Assembly (NCBI GenBank): GCA_003194525.1
Contig: NBIV01000567.1
Location: forward strand, 1 to 22,517
DNA length: 22,517 bases
Reading direction: 5' to 3'
Source of the DNA: Gracilariopsis chorda
Taxonomy: Eukaryota; Rhodophyta; Florideophyceae; Gracilariales; Gracilariaceae
The number at the start of each line of letters is the position of its first letter. The stretch's first letter is position 1. Below, piece by piece: positions 9,403 to 19,056 of this stretch. A program made the position numbers and the translations under genes. Below the pieces are notes generated by a model. It saw nothing but the letters and a program-made list of their open reading frames with translations. It was not told the DNA's origin and ran no database searches.

Positions 9403-11011
9403 CTAGATAGCATTGTTCTCCGCATCTGGTCTGGACTTTTCAACCATCTTCTTAAATCTCTTCAGCAGATGGCTATGGTTTTGTTGTAGTAATTCCACCA
9501 AATCCTCATCATGAAGATCTCGAGCTCTTTTGGTCTGCATGGAGCTCTCTGTAAGATACGTTGCTAGTTTGACACGATGATCAAATTCGTCCCTCTGCTT
9601 TTCTTCATCTGACTTCTGTGGCCCTGCATTCCTGTCACGGTTCTATGGCCAGATGCTCCCGCAAAATTGCCGTCTGTTCCTCTGAAATCTTATTCGATTG
9701 AACCACTCCTTTCGATATTTCACTAAGATCCTTATAGCTTCCACTGTTTCGTGTCCCAGAGCTTCTCCTTCGCTCCACCGCAGCCTGATTCTGTTGTCCA
9801 CTCCCTAAGCAACCCTCTTCAATACCTCCTTCATCCTCCTCGATGAGCTTCGAGGTTGTTGAGAGCAGATCTTCCGCTTCGTTTGCGGTACCGATGCGCG
9901 GTACGCAAAAAAAGACATAAGCCCGTTTCGAATCGGCAGTCAGTTCACCTTTCGGGGTCATCCGTAGAAAGTTGCAAATGTTACTTGGATCGTTCTGCCC
10001 TGACGTAGACCAGTTTGCCCTAGCTATAGTAACCATCTTCTTCACACTGTTGTACTCCTTTTTTTACACGGAAGCGCTACGGTCGCATAGAGGTCTCATA
10101 TTCGAGTCTACCTCATCCAATCTCCCAGCAAAACTGTGCTTCGAATCCACGTTCTTATCATTAAATCGATTTGCAATAACTAACCAGTACGAATCCCGCA
10201 TCACGTTAGCGTCCAACCCTCTTCGATTCAATGTCTTACCGATAGCCTTATTGAGGGCATTCTTCGCAAGTTCGTCGTCCCGTAAAATTACTATAAGCCT
10301 CGCAAATTCATTGAGACTGAAGCTTGGTTCGCTGTGCTCGACTTCTTTATCCACCGTGAGCGGAAATCCAGAGCCTGGGTCTGCCGCTTTGTAATCAAAA
10401 ATAAGTTTCATAACCACTTCGCGGTCAGTAAAGTGAAGCATATTAACAAACTCACCTACATCAGGCAAACTAGAAAGTGTAGCACAACGACTGACTGCGT
10501 CCCTTTCCAACTCAAGAAAATCTTTGAGTTCATCGTTGGTTGAAAGACAATCCCCGATACTGGTATCCTCGAAAATTTTAGTGTGAAAATACAACACTAA
10601 TCTCGAAAGAAGTTCAGTGCGAGTTCGATTACGAATGCGAAGCTTAAACGGCTTTGAAATCGCTCGCAAATCTTTGACGGTCTTTTCCAACAGAAATGAG
10701 TAGAAAAAGGCCATTCTAGTATGTTCTCGAAAAGCGGGTTCATTGTATGGAGAGACAGTAATCTGGGAGGACGAAGCCAAAGCGGTTACATCTTTAGAAC
10801 TCGGTGCGGTACTGGTGGTTGCATTTCGGTTTAGTGGTGTCTCTTGTCGTGTTGTACATTCTGCGTTTCTCGGAAGGGTTGATGGGTGTTTGCGTGGACT
10901 CCTGCGAATGAAAGAGATGGGAGCGGGGTTAGGACATTTGTCTGACATGATGGTTGTACGAGAAACAAAGATAAGGTAGGGGTGCGCGAAAAAACACAAA
11001 GCGCTTGCCAT
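9403..11011 (-). pseudogene. Unknown protein of about 530 residues with SANT-like flavour; one stop, one frameshift
   Basis: The frame opens at ATG 11011 (a second ATG, MSDKCPNP, is 21 codons on). It has a Pro/Ser/Thr-rich N-terminus, then mixed-charge helical sequence, and runs to TAA 10064-10066. The same frame continues directly (first Met-free stretch KKEYNSVKK) to 9635. A shift near 9640 then leads to another 80 residues rich in Lys, Glu and Gln (VELLQQNHSHLLKRFKKMVE) ending at TAG 9403-9405. The motif DSYWLVIANRFND near 10190, followed by a conserved-looking NWSTSGQNDPS near 10000, recalls Myb/SANT-like DNA-binding proteins encoded by some DNA transposons. That is inference from motif shape only. 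The tail looks coiled-coil prone. No transposase lies on the same strand directly beside it. Confidence 0.6.
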
Positions 11012-11237
11012 GGGAGATTATAGATTGTTTATTGTACAACCAAATGGCGGACAGAACAGGTCCGTGGGGCAGACGGAGGGTCTTCAAATTTGAATGATTG
11101 GTTTACGATCGACCAAGTGGCGTGCCCTCGTTTGGAAAGCGTTTCTGCTTACAGAGAAGTGGACTTTAGGAAATTCACATGGCTTTCACGGTTAATACGG
11201 TTCCAGGTTGATCCCGCCAATCAAAAGGCCTATGTAG

Positions 11238-11260
11238 GCGTGCACGGGCTTCGTTCACGC
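11238..11260. repeat. Inverted repeat, 5-bp stem
   Basis: GCGTG at 11238-11242 pairs with CACGC at 11256-11260 around a 13-base loop. It is weak alone but lies at the start of a run of stronger hairpins. Confidence 0.4.
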
Positions 11261-11308
11261 TTGTTTAGACACCGCCCCAGAATCTGCGCGTGCAACATGC
11301 GTCGCACA

Positions 11309-11351
11309 AGTGCTTGCTGCCGTTGGCGGCAGCCTGAGCCATTGCAGCACT
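11309..11351. repeat. Nested hairpin: 6-bp outer stem around a perfect 7-bp inner hairpin
   Basis: AGTGCT at 11309-11314 pairs with AGCACT at 11346-11351. Inside it, GCTGCCG (11316-11322), loop TTGG, and CGGCAGC (11327-11333) form a perfect stem. The stem is GC-rich and would be stable as RNA or as extruded DNA. Confidence 0.7.
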
Positions 11352-11399
11352 CGTGCCATGAATGTGCGCTTATGGAGGGCCTTGAAGCACCTTCAAAAC

Positions 11400-11460
11400 A
11401 CGCTCTCTCAAGCGGAACGCCGCGGCGTTTGACGACAGGCTGATGCCTGTGAGAGAGCGT
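11400..11460. repeat. Three-way inverted-repeat structure
   Basis: An outer stem, ACGCTCTCTC (11400-11409) with GAGAGAGCGT (11451-11460), is perfect over 10 bp. It encloses two perfect inner elements: the 14-bp palindrome AACGCCGCGGCGTT (11416-11429), and ACAGGC-TGAT-GCCTGT (11435-11450), a 6-bp stem with a 4-base loop. The three fit together as a closed multibranch fold. This could be a structured RNA, a cruciform site, or a transposon end; the sequence does not decide. Confidence 0.75.
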
Positions 11461-12626
11461 CTGCGTCAGTGCCTTTTGCGCCCTGTGTGCAATAAGTGAA
11501 GGGTGGGGCCTGCGATGGCGTGCCAATGCATGCGCTCAAAAATTTTGAAAAATATGGGGTAGTGTCTGGCAAATTGAGCGACCCACGAGGTCAGTCAGAG
11601 CCGCCATCGGTGCTTTATTGGAAATTTGACTGTCAGTGTGATGTTATCAACGGATTATCTTACTTTTCAGACATTAATGCAAATAAAACAGAAAGAATGA
11701 AAAAGTAATGTTTATTTTGACCTTAGCTGGGGAGGCTCATTGGCGTTTTTCTCCAGTGCGAGCTGGTGGGGGGAGGAGAGAGACGCAGTGCCGAAAATCG
11801 CAGCGGGGTCCTTATATAGAACTTTTTTCTGTAGTGCTTAGGAGACTCCTGTAATAAATGTAATTTTATGTAACTAAAATTAAAAGTGGAACCTATTAGT
11901 GAATATGTCCTAGCACATGATGAAAATTCATACCAGTCAGGTTCAGAGAAACGTGTACGTCTACAAGTTTCACTGAACGGCTGGCGGCACAGCCATTCAC
12001 AGTTCTGTTAATGTTTTTGTTTGTCCTGATTGCGTCGCCTACAAGAAGCTGCGATGTCCGGTGTGTGGAGGCAAATGATACTTGTGTGAGGGAAAGGGCT
12101 AAATTGCACGACGTAGATAGTGTAGGCGACTCAGCGCGCATTTGCACCAATAAAAAGAGAGAGTCAGCGGGCATGTGCCACGGCGAGCTGCGCAAGTGCC
12201 CGTGCCACTTGAGATCTTACTGTAGCCATAAATACGCCCCTATTTTGAATTTCAACCAGTAGATCCGCAGAGTCAGAGCATTCCCTCTATCCCTGCTCTC
12301 TCCGGCCGCCAAGTCAGCACAATGTAAAATTCATAATTGCCATTTGGCGCCATCTTTGTGCAAACGGGTGAGCGTAGCCGACGGAGAAGAGGCATAGGGG
12401 GTCGTGATCGTGCTCCCTCAACATTGATTCCCCTTATGATCACGCCATTACCGAGCCAGAATCTCCCCGGTATTATTGACGGCTTTTCTGTGAGCCTTCG
12501 CCCTGATACATCCGCTTGTCGTGCAGTGCTCTCAAACAAAGAGGTAAGTGAATCTACATAGCCTATTGATCTGACACGGGTGAAATCTACCTCTTGGCCA
12601 CCCGTATCTCGTACACCACAACATGA

Positions 12627-13555
12627 ACTAACTCCGAAGGCCCGTACACCTACCTCAGCCTTAATGGACCCACAGGTTTTAAACAGGCAAAGGGAGCGAT
12701 GGAGGAGTAGTGGACTAATCCGTCAGTATGTGAAGTCCAGGAAATTCTCGCAGACGAAGTCAAAGCTCCCAACTACAACAAGGTTCTGCATGAGGCACTA
12801 ATGGCGACGTTCAGTTCGAAGATCATACACCAGGAAAAGATTATCGAGCTACTTGGAGGTCTAGTGGACTCACCAATTGAGGGTACTATATATTGTGGAA
12901 ATACCTTCCCAAACTTGTTCGTAACCTTTCCAATATGAAGAATGACAAGCCACGCTGTTGTGAGTTTCTGGAGAGATTTATCGGCGCTACAGCCGCTACT
13001 GGCAAGCTAAATCCGAGCACTAGGGAAGACTTGGGGTTGAAGTTCTTGGGACGTGATCTCCAAGGGATTGAAGACCCGAAGCGCCGGGAAAACTTGCCTC
13101 TACATACCAATGCAGAGCTTTCCGGAAGCCTAACGGATTTGGTACCAAATGAAAAGGAGAGAGAAGACATGGTACGACAGTTGGCCAAAGCCTGAGACTG
13201 CGGATACGCGTTTGATGTGGCTTATAGTTCAAGTGGAATTGAATTGTTTGTTCATGAGTTTAGCTGATTCTATTGTTGAGTCTTTTAGGAGATACGTTGG
13301 CTCTACAGTGATGAAGGTGTATAGTACACTCCAACTGGGCTTCCATTTCGGGGTTCTCAGATGCAAGGAAGACTGTTCACGCGTTCTTGGACGGGGTTTA
13401 AGAACCCGCGACGATATCTAGAAGTTGAGTAAAGAAGTAAAGTGAAGCAGAAGGCGAAACAAGCAAGAACTCAAGGCTTTTATGTAGAACAGCAGAAAGA
13501 GGTCAAAGAAATTATGAAAGAAGGAAAGGGATCAAACGCCTGTGGTCAATGCTAC
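12627..13555 (+). pseudogene. Unknown plus-strand gene, broken
   Basis: Frame 0 from 12627 reads as protein (GPYTYLSLNGPTGFKQAKG near 12639; VCEVQEILADEV near 12726; then KIIHQEKIIELLGGLVDSP). It contains a TAG at 12708-12710 and has a TGA just upstream at 12624. Near 12888 it changes to frame 2 at a TATATA run, as expected for a 2-base TA slip. It continues (LWKYLPKLVRNLSNMK, FLERFIGATAATGKL) to TGA 13193-13195. Further protein-like sequence follows in other frames to TAG 13553-13555 (KVKQKAKQARTQGFYVEQQ). The stretch 13245-13290 looks like an intron 3' end (TTGTTGAGTCTTTTAG). The middle is probably helical repeats. I do not recognise the family and assign no function. It converges on the MULE transposase. 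Confidence 0.5.
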
Positions 13556-13557
13556 AG

Positions 13558-15994
13558 CTAGTGGATGTGTCCGAGAGACTTTGACATAATTCGAAGTGCT
13601 TTGTCTTTCACGTCTTGGGCTATGGAAGTTGAGGGTGCCACAGCTGGTTTTGAGGATGTTGAAGGTGGGTGACAGTCTTTCTGAGACGCTTCCTGGGATG
13701 AATGTGGGATTGTCCTCGCTCGCTTTCTCGTGCGCTCCGAGGAGCTTTTCTTTCTCTGTTGTGCCCTGTGGCGTCCATTGTTTGGCGGACGGATCCCTGA
13801 TGAACTGAAATCTTTTGTAGAAGAAGATGGATGCAGTAAAGTGACAGTGTTCTCTGTTTCTTCCGCGTGTTCTGTTAATGAAGCCAGCCTTGTTTTAAAG
13901 GTACCTCTAGCTTCGAAGTGTGTCGCTTTTCCTTGCTGAATGTCCGCGATGGCATCCCTTAAAAGACGTAGAACTCTACTCACTGCAACACGTCCAATTC
14001 CAGTAGCTTGTCGATGTAAAGCATCGTAGAGATTTTTTCCTTCCATGTACGTATTGTACCCATCTACTTCCGAGTCTTCTCTACTGGTTCTAAGTATATC
14101 TGAGTGAATGGGGATAAACTCTTTCTCCGTCGACTCATCAAAACGGCGTAGTCGGTAATCCATGTCCTCGTTGTTGAAGTATCGGGTCTCTGACCTGAGT
14201 TTCGCAAAGTATGGGACTGTCATAGCAGAAGTATCTTTTCTCCAGTATGTAGAGAAAAGCGCTTCGAGAGGTATAAAGTATCCTAGTATGTTTCGTAGTT
14301 CAGGGAAACGCAGACGTTCTTCCTGATAAACCACAGCACAACGAACCATGTGACGACAAGCAAAGCCAACGGAGCACGGCTGCCCACAGGAACAGACACC
14401 AATAAACTCTGCCTTAACGTCATCCCCCGACCTCGTATACTTTTTTGAGAATTGTAGAACAGTCTCCTGTGATGAGCGTTCTTCATCCACCGACGCATTC
14501 CGGCTCTGACTCAGATGGCTTCCCCATTTCAACTTAAAACGAGCTACAGGTCCCATTGCTGGGGTTGAACTACTTTCCAGGTTTCTGATTGCTTCCGGCC
14601 ACGCTTCCTGTGAATAATCCACAACCTCTGTGCTGGAAAGAATGTAGTTCTTCGAGGGCCTAAAGCTCAAATCTACGAAGTGCGCCAAGGCGTAGTTCGT
14701 GTACTCCGCCACCAGGCTGTCTACAACTTCTACAGGTAGAAAGTGCTCAAGCTCTCTTGTCTTCCAATATCTCCCACTTTGAGAAGATAAGGTTCGTACA
14801 AGCTCCAAGTTCCGGGTATCAGCCCGTTCTTGGGATATACGCCGAACCTTCAAAGGAACCTTGCACAAGGGAATCTTCTTCGATATAATGATCTTCTTGT
14901 ATGCAGAGTTAGAAGGTTCAGTGTAGCCAGTTCCTTGGAACATGTAACGGGTAGGTATAGCCGCATTTCCGAAGCAAGACACCAGCATATGCGGCTTATA
15001 GTGGTACAAGTATTTATACCACACAGGGAGACGATCGTCAAAAGCATCAAAGTACTTGGATTCTAGCATTCTTCTCCTTTCGAAAAACGTTTCCGACGTA
15101 TATGACTTTCTGAGGTTGAACAGGTATTTATTCATATCGTGCATCCACTCCATCTTACCAATCTTTCTACACTAATTGGCGACATTCCTCTTCTGATTCT
15201 CGTTCAGATGCCATTCGTCGAGGCTTATATAGGACGAATTGAACAACTTCTCAGCTGCATTTATACACACAGTGTTCTGGTCCATCACTACCATCGCCAG
15301 TGAGAAGGCGACTATAGACTTGATGTAGGACAGAATTCGTACGAAGTCCTCTTCTATTTCGGAGCACATGTACCCCATGAAAAATGTCAACACATGACCA
15401 TCATTGGCTCTTCCATTAATGGTGGCCAGAGGGAAACCGTATCTATTGGCTATGGCTTTACAATCAATAGATACCCCCGAAAAAATGCCGAACTTCTGGT
15501 AGTCTTCCATCCACTCTCGAAACGACCAACAAGCGTACTTCATCCTACCCAAGTCATCCGCAGCGAAGAATCCCTTTTTCCCTGCATCCTCCTGGCTCAA
15601 CGAAAAGAGCAGGTCACACAACCTTACAAATTCCAAATCGCGGGTATTGCTTGTGGAGGAAGCATACCTCAACTTCTTCCTCGCCGATACCGGATTTATC
15701 TTTTGATTGTACTTGTCTTCCAGGTATCGTATCGTATCTCTGAAGCTCATATGCAAATCTTTCGTCATATGCATCGCTTCAGAACGCATTTGCGGCTTGA
15801 GATGTCTAATAACAAAGCTCCCAGATGGACCATGTCCATGTTTACAACCATTTAAATTAGCCACGTAGATCATTCCACCATCTTCCTCCTGCTCAGAATC
15901 CTCCGTCTTAATCTTTATCGAGAAGAGGCATGGCCTCATCTTGTTATTGTTGTAATGCAATACATTCCCGCGTACGGGCGATGGTGAAACTCAT
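13558..15994 (-). pseudogene. MULE (Mutator-like) transposase with SWIM zinc finger, interrupted by one in-frame TAG
   Basis: Two minus-strand blocks in the same frame (15960-15172 and 15171-13558) are separated only by a TAG at 15172-15174. Together they give about 800 residues, a normal length for the family. The first block holds a Cys/His N-terminal motif (NGCKHGHG) and the RNase H-fold catalytic core: SIDCKAIANRYGFPLATI with the first Asp, and VVMDQN with the second, followed by LDEWHLNENQKRNV. The second block has acidic candidates for the third position (ETFFERRRMLESKY). It also has a SWIM finger, CSCGQPCSVGFACRH, coded near 14394-14350, then a basic Ser-rich tail (QRKKSSSERTRKRAR) that could be a nuclear signal. 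The likely start is ATG 15994 (MSFTIARTRECIALQ), which needs one frameshift near 15950. The enzyme moves Mutator-type DNA elements. The gypsy element begins just beyond its 5' end. Confidence 0.85.
13558..15994 (-). mobile_element. Mutator-like DNA transposon, coding remnant
   Basis: The transposase defines it. Long terminal inverted repeats and 9-10 bp target duplications are expected for the superfamily but I could not recognise any, so the limits are only those of the coding region. The unknown genes at 9403-11011 and 12627-13555 could be cargo of a larger element; that is speculation. Confidence 0.55.
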
Positions 15995-17013
15995 ATCTGA
16001 GGTGTACTCGGAGCGAGCGATGAAGCGGGATGCATGAATTTTAGACCCCGTTTACCGGGCTAATTAGCGGTCGGGTTACCCAGGGTGGTTATGGGAACAT
16101 TCATATTTTGTGGTACTTGCCTGGCAAGGGTGGTGGACACGTGGCTACAGCCCCGGCCAGGAGGCCCAAAACGGCTACTTATTTTAGTGTAGTTTAGGGG
16201 TTAATTTTACTTAGGCTAGTGCACTACCTACTGTACTGCACTGAGCTAGTACTTGAGCGTCGGCCGCACGACGGCGAGCTCACCAAGAAAAGTAACAAGA
16301 GTTCGGCTCTGACTCTATTCCCCATGCGAAGTGTCTAACTCCTCGCGGAGGTACACCGCTTGCCCGATAGTTTCACCCGACTCGCACCACCGAGAAGACC
16401 GTGCTCGTCGTACCCAGTGGGTTGTGACCACTCGTGGTATTCATTGTTGTCGTGTGACCGCCCGTACAGGCCCTATCTCCGCCCCAGTTTTGGGTATTGA
16501 TATTACCGACGTGTGTCGTGAGACCGTGAGACCATCCCTTCCCCTCATAACCCCTAACCGCCGCGCGGTGCGTGTTCGTGTGTGTGTATCGGCACCCCCC
16601 TCCGGGGTCTGTTCCCGCTTTCCGCACGCCCCCGTCGGGTGGTCCCTTTCCCTCTTTTGTTCCCCTGTTCGCAGGCTACATCCGGACCAGCCGTGGTTCC
16701 GACCCGTTCTAACCCCTAAACCTCCGAGGTACATCCAGGCTCCCGACGGAGTTACACCCGTCATACGGGACACGGAGGGCTCTACCCAGCTGGGCCTACC
16801 TCTCCAAGAGAGCAAGGCTTCGAGCTGCCTTGGGTGCCTTTCCCACACCGGGATTGCACCACAAGTGGTCTCCCGACCTAGAACGGGTTTGGCTTTCAAT
16901 CCGGCCTGTCGGAAGTCCGCTTCCCCTTTTTCCCTTTTATCCCTTTTTGCTCATTCGTTGAGATTCCCAAGCCGTGGGACTGGTGAAGTAAGCCGTGGAC
17001 GGCTATCTGCAGT
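15995..17013 (+). promoter_or_regulatory. Presumed 5' LTR and untranslated leader of the gypsy element
   Basis: This lies between the MULE start and the gag ATG. The left half holds AT-rich spots (TATTTTAGTGTAGTTTAGG near 16181) that could serve transcription. The right half (16520-16960) is pyrimidine-rich, with many C and T runs, and is open on the plus strand in frame 2 from 16331 to 17170 without an ATG at its start. I treat that open frame as a by-product of composition. No repeat pair, primer-binding site or poly(A) signal could be confirmed. Confidence 0.5.
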
Positions 17014-19056
17014 ATGCTGCCCACAGCTCCGAGTTCCCCCAGGAATGGTCCGCAACGGAACGCTGCAGCGGCGAGATCACGAAGGTCCGTTCCAGAACAA
17101 CTACTTACCAATGCCGTCGGTCTGGAATCCCAAGGAATCCCATCGGCAACCTCGGTGCCTCGAGCCGTGACAGCTGTGGCCACTACGCCACCTCCGGTGG
17201 TCGAAACGCCGTCGGCTGCCCCCCCGAGACCCGGGTCGCCTAAGTACCATCTCCTCGAGTCGAGAATCGACATTGCCAATGTGGCCCACGCCTCCCTCTC
17301 GCAGCAAGTTACCGAGTTGGAACGGCGATGGAGTGACTCCCTGGCTCGGGATTATTCGGGAGATATTCGTCTCCTGAGAGCTGATGTGAATTCCATTCTG
17401 GAGTGTCTGGGTACTCCGGCTGTCTTCGTAGAAGGATATCGGGAGTTCGTGGAGGAAGTTAAAACCCATATGATGCGGGTAACCGGACGTATGGACACGC
17501 TGGAAGCGTTGCTCAGAGAAGACCTGAACGCTCCAAGACAGGAGGAAGTGAAGGTCATCTCAACCCAACACCGCTCCAGTCACCTCCCCCGTCACCCTGG
17601 AAAGAGAGTTCATCGTTATGAAGTTTCGTCAAGTTCCGACTCGGAAACAAGTTCGAGTAGCTCGTCTTCGAGATCATCGCGTGAAGGGAGAGGCCGCCGT
17701 CGCGGAGAAGAACCTAGTTCGAGGGCTACCTACACCTCCCATGGAGCAATCCGTGCGCGGGAGAAAGGTCGCCGTCATTTCGGCTTGAAGGAATTGAAAC
17801 CGACGAATCCCCTTTACAGGAAGCTGTTGTCCTATCGTTATTACCGATTGGAAGACTCTTCGGGCACTCGAAGTTCGAGAGACACCGGTCGGGTGAAGGA
17901 TCTCATACGTCGTATGAATGTGACGATGCTTAAGCAGAAGTTCTCCGGTGAAGATCCGATCCTCGTGTTGGATTTTCTGGCCCGCTTTGTGCAGGAAGCA
18001 GACGTACTCGAAATGAGTGAGGCGCAGGCATACGTTGCGTTGCCCTACTTTCTTTCAGAAATGGCTGAAGATCAGTACAACTCGGTCAGGGGTTCGTCCA
18101 GGGCCTCAGAAGGAGGTGTTACGTGCTGGCCCGAGGCTGTACACTACCTGCTCAGGTCGTACGCGACAGGAACTGCAATCAGTCAAGCCATCGTGGCGGT
18201 TCGCGATACGAAACAGAAGCCTGGTGAAACGGAAACGTCGTATTCAACTCGCTTGAATAAAGCGTTTCATCGTTGTGGAAATGTGTTTACCGCTTTTGAG
18301 CGTTGCTCCATGCTGGTGGATGGTTTAGATCCTGGTATCAGGGCACTGGTGTCCCGCTACAGGGAAGAGAAGCGCAAGGCGACGTATCTGGAACTGGTCC
18401 AGTACGCGCAGGCTGAGGGTGACACCCTCAGAGCGAGAGACCCGAGGCGTCGGTCGTCGAAGGCTCTCTTCGTCGAGAACGAGGCTTCCTCGGCATCTCT
18501 CCCTAACCCGGGGCCATCTTCCGGATTTGCGGATAACATCCAGTATCTTGGCAGTCTTGAACAGTCGTTGGCAACCTCGGAACTGCCGTCCACGGTTACA
18601 CCACCCGTGGTAGATCCGGCCTTTTACGCAAACCCCGGTCGGGTTCCCCCAGCCCCGCTAGCCTACGCGTCGAGCGCCACAAGACACTCCCGCCCGGGAT
18701 GGTCCAACCCGAAGCAACTAGCATTCCAACCACAACACCCTCAGCACCGCGGCATGATGTCCCACGCCACCGGAACACGTTCAGCCCCGCTGATTTGCTA
18801 CATTTGTTACCTTGAAGGTCATACTGCGTCGCAGTGTACCCTCCCCATTCGCGAGATGTGGAAGATCGTGGGAAATTATGAGAATCTCCCACCGGAGCAT
18901 AAGGCTCGTGTCCCGAGTAATTCGTATGAAGACGCAAAGGCTGCGGTCCACAATGCTCAAGCTCGAGAAGCCGCGAAAACCGCGAACGGTAACAACCCTA
19001 ACCTTTCGGAACGGGCTCAGCCGCACCCAGCGGTCGATTCGGTCCCGAAAAACTAA
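17014..19056 (+). CDS. gag: Gag polyprotein of the Ty3/gypsy element, intact
   Basis: An ATG at 17014 opens 680 codons to a TAA at 19054-19056. Gag packages the element's RNA into virus-like particles in the cytoplasm. The N-terminal 60 residues are Pro/Ala/Ser-rich. A Ser-run with basic residues (SSSDSETSSSSSSSRSS) lies near residues 205-225. The capsid-like part follows (KFSGEDPILVLDFLARF near residue 311, as in retrotransposon gag domains). A CCHC zinc knuckle, CYICYLEGHTASQC (C-x2-C-x4-H-x4-C), sits near residues 595-608 for RNA binding. It is the only long ORF here without a lesion. The last codons read CCG AAA AAC TAA, a possible slip site into pol, which lies in the -1 frame. Confidence 0.92.
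   Translation: MLPTAPSSPRNGPQRNAAAARSRRSVPEQLLTNAVGLESQGIPSATSVPRAVTAVATTPPPVVETPSAAPPRPGSPKYHLLESRIDIANVAHASLSQQVTELERRWSDSLARDYSGDIRLLRADVNSILECLGTPAVFVEGYREFVEEVKTHMMRVTGRMDTLEALLREDLNAPRQEEVKVISTQHRSSHLPRHPGKRVHRYEVSSSSDSETSSSSSSSRSSREGRGRRRGEEPSSRATYTSHGAIRAREKGRRHFGLKELKPTNPLYRKLLSYRYYRLEDSSGTRSSRDTGRVKDLIRRMNVTMLKQKFSGEDPILVLDFLARFVQEADVLEMSEAQAYVALPYFLSEMAEDQYNSVRGSSRASEGGVTCWPEAVHYLLRSYATGTAISQAIVAVRDTKQKPGETETSYSTRLNKAFHRCGNVFTAFERCSMLVDGLDPGIRALVSRYREEKRKATYLELVQYAQAEGDTLRARDPRRRSSKALFVENEASSASLPNPGPSSGFADNIQYLGSLEQSLATSELPSTVTPPVVDPAFYANPGRVPPAPLAYASSATRHSRPGWSNPKQLAFQPQHPQHRGMMSHATGTRSAPLICYICYLEGHTASQCTLPIREMWKIVGNYENLPPEHKARVPSNSYEDAKAAVHNAQAREAAKTANGNNPNLSERAQPHPAVDSVPKN

Larger units (their letters stand above)
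11012..12620. other. Long stretch without a recognised gene
   Basis: Short ORFs of up to 117 codons occur on both strands but none carries a known motif. The GC-rich part (11230-11530) holds dense inverted repeats, listed separately. The middle (11620-11920) is AT-rich, with CTTATATAGAACTTTTTT near 11810 offering a TATA-like box on either strand. Near 12337-12543 an open frame ends in a good splice-donor match (AAAGAG then GTAAGTG, GT at 12544), which may mark a 5' exon of the broken gene that follows. I see no tRNA. Confidence 0.4.

Noticed and set aside
11700..11790. A U4 snRNA-like start on the minus strand (CGCACTGG, spacer, GCCAATGAG)
   Set aside because: The two short blocks resemble U4 in spacing, but the rest of the U4 5' domain, the 3' stem-loops and an Sm site at the right distance are not seen.
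16430..16450. TGGTATTCATTG near 16434 as the primer-binding site
   Set aside because: Only the first five bases fit the usual TGG-type complement of a tRNA 3' end; no tRNA match could be supported and the LTR end next to it is not defined.
16373..16899. Long minus-strand ORFs opposite the gypsy leader
   Set aside because: They are mirror images of a composition with few stops, carry no domain, and lie antisense to an element leader.
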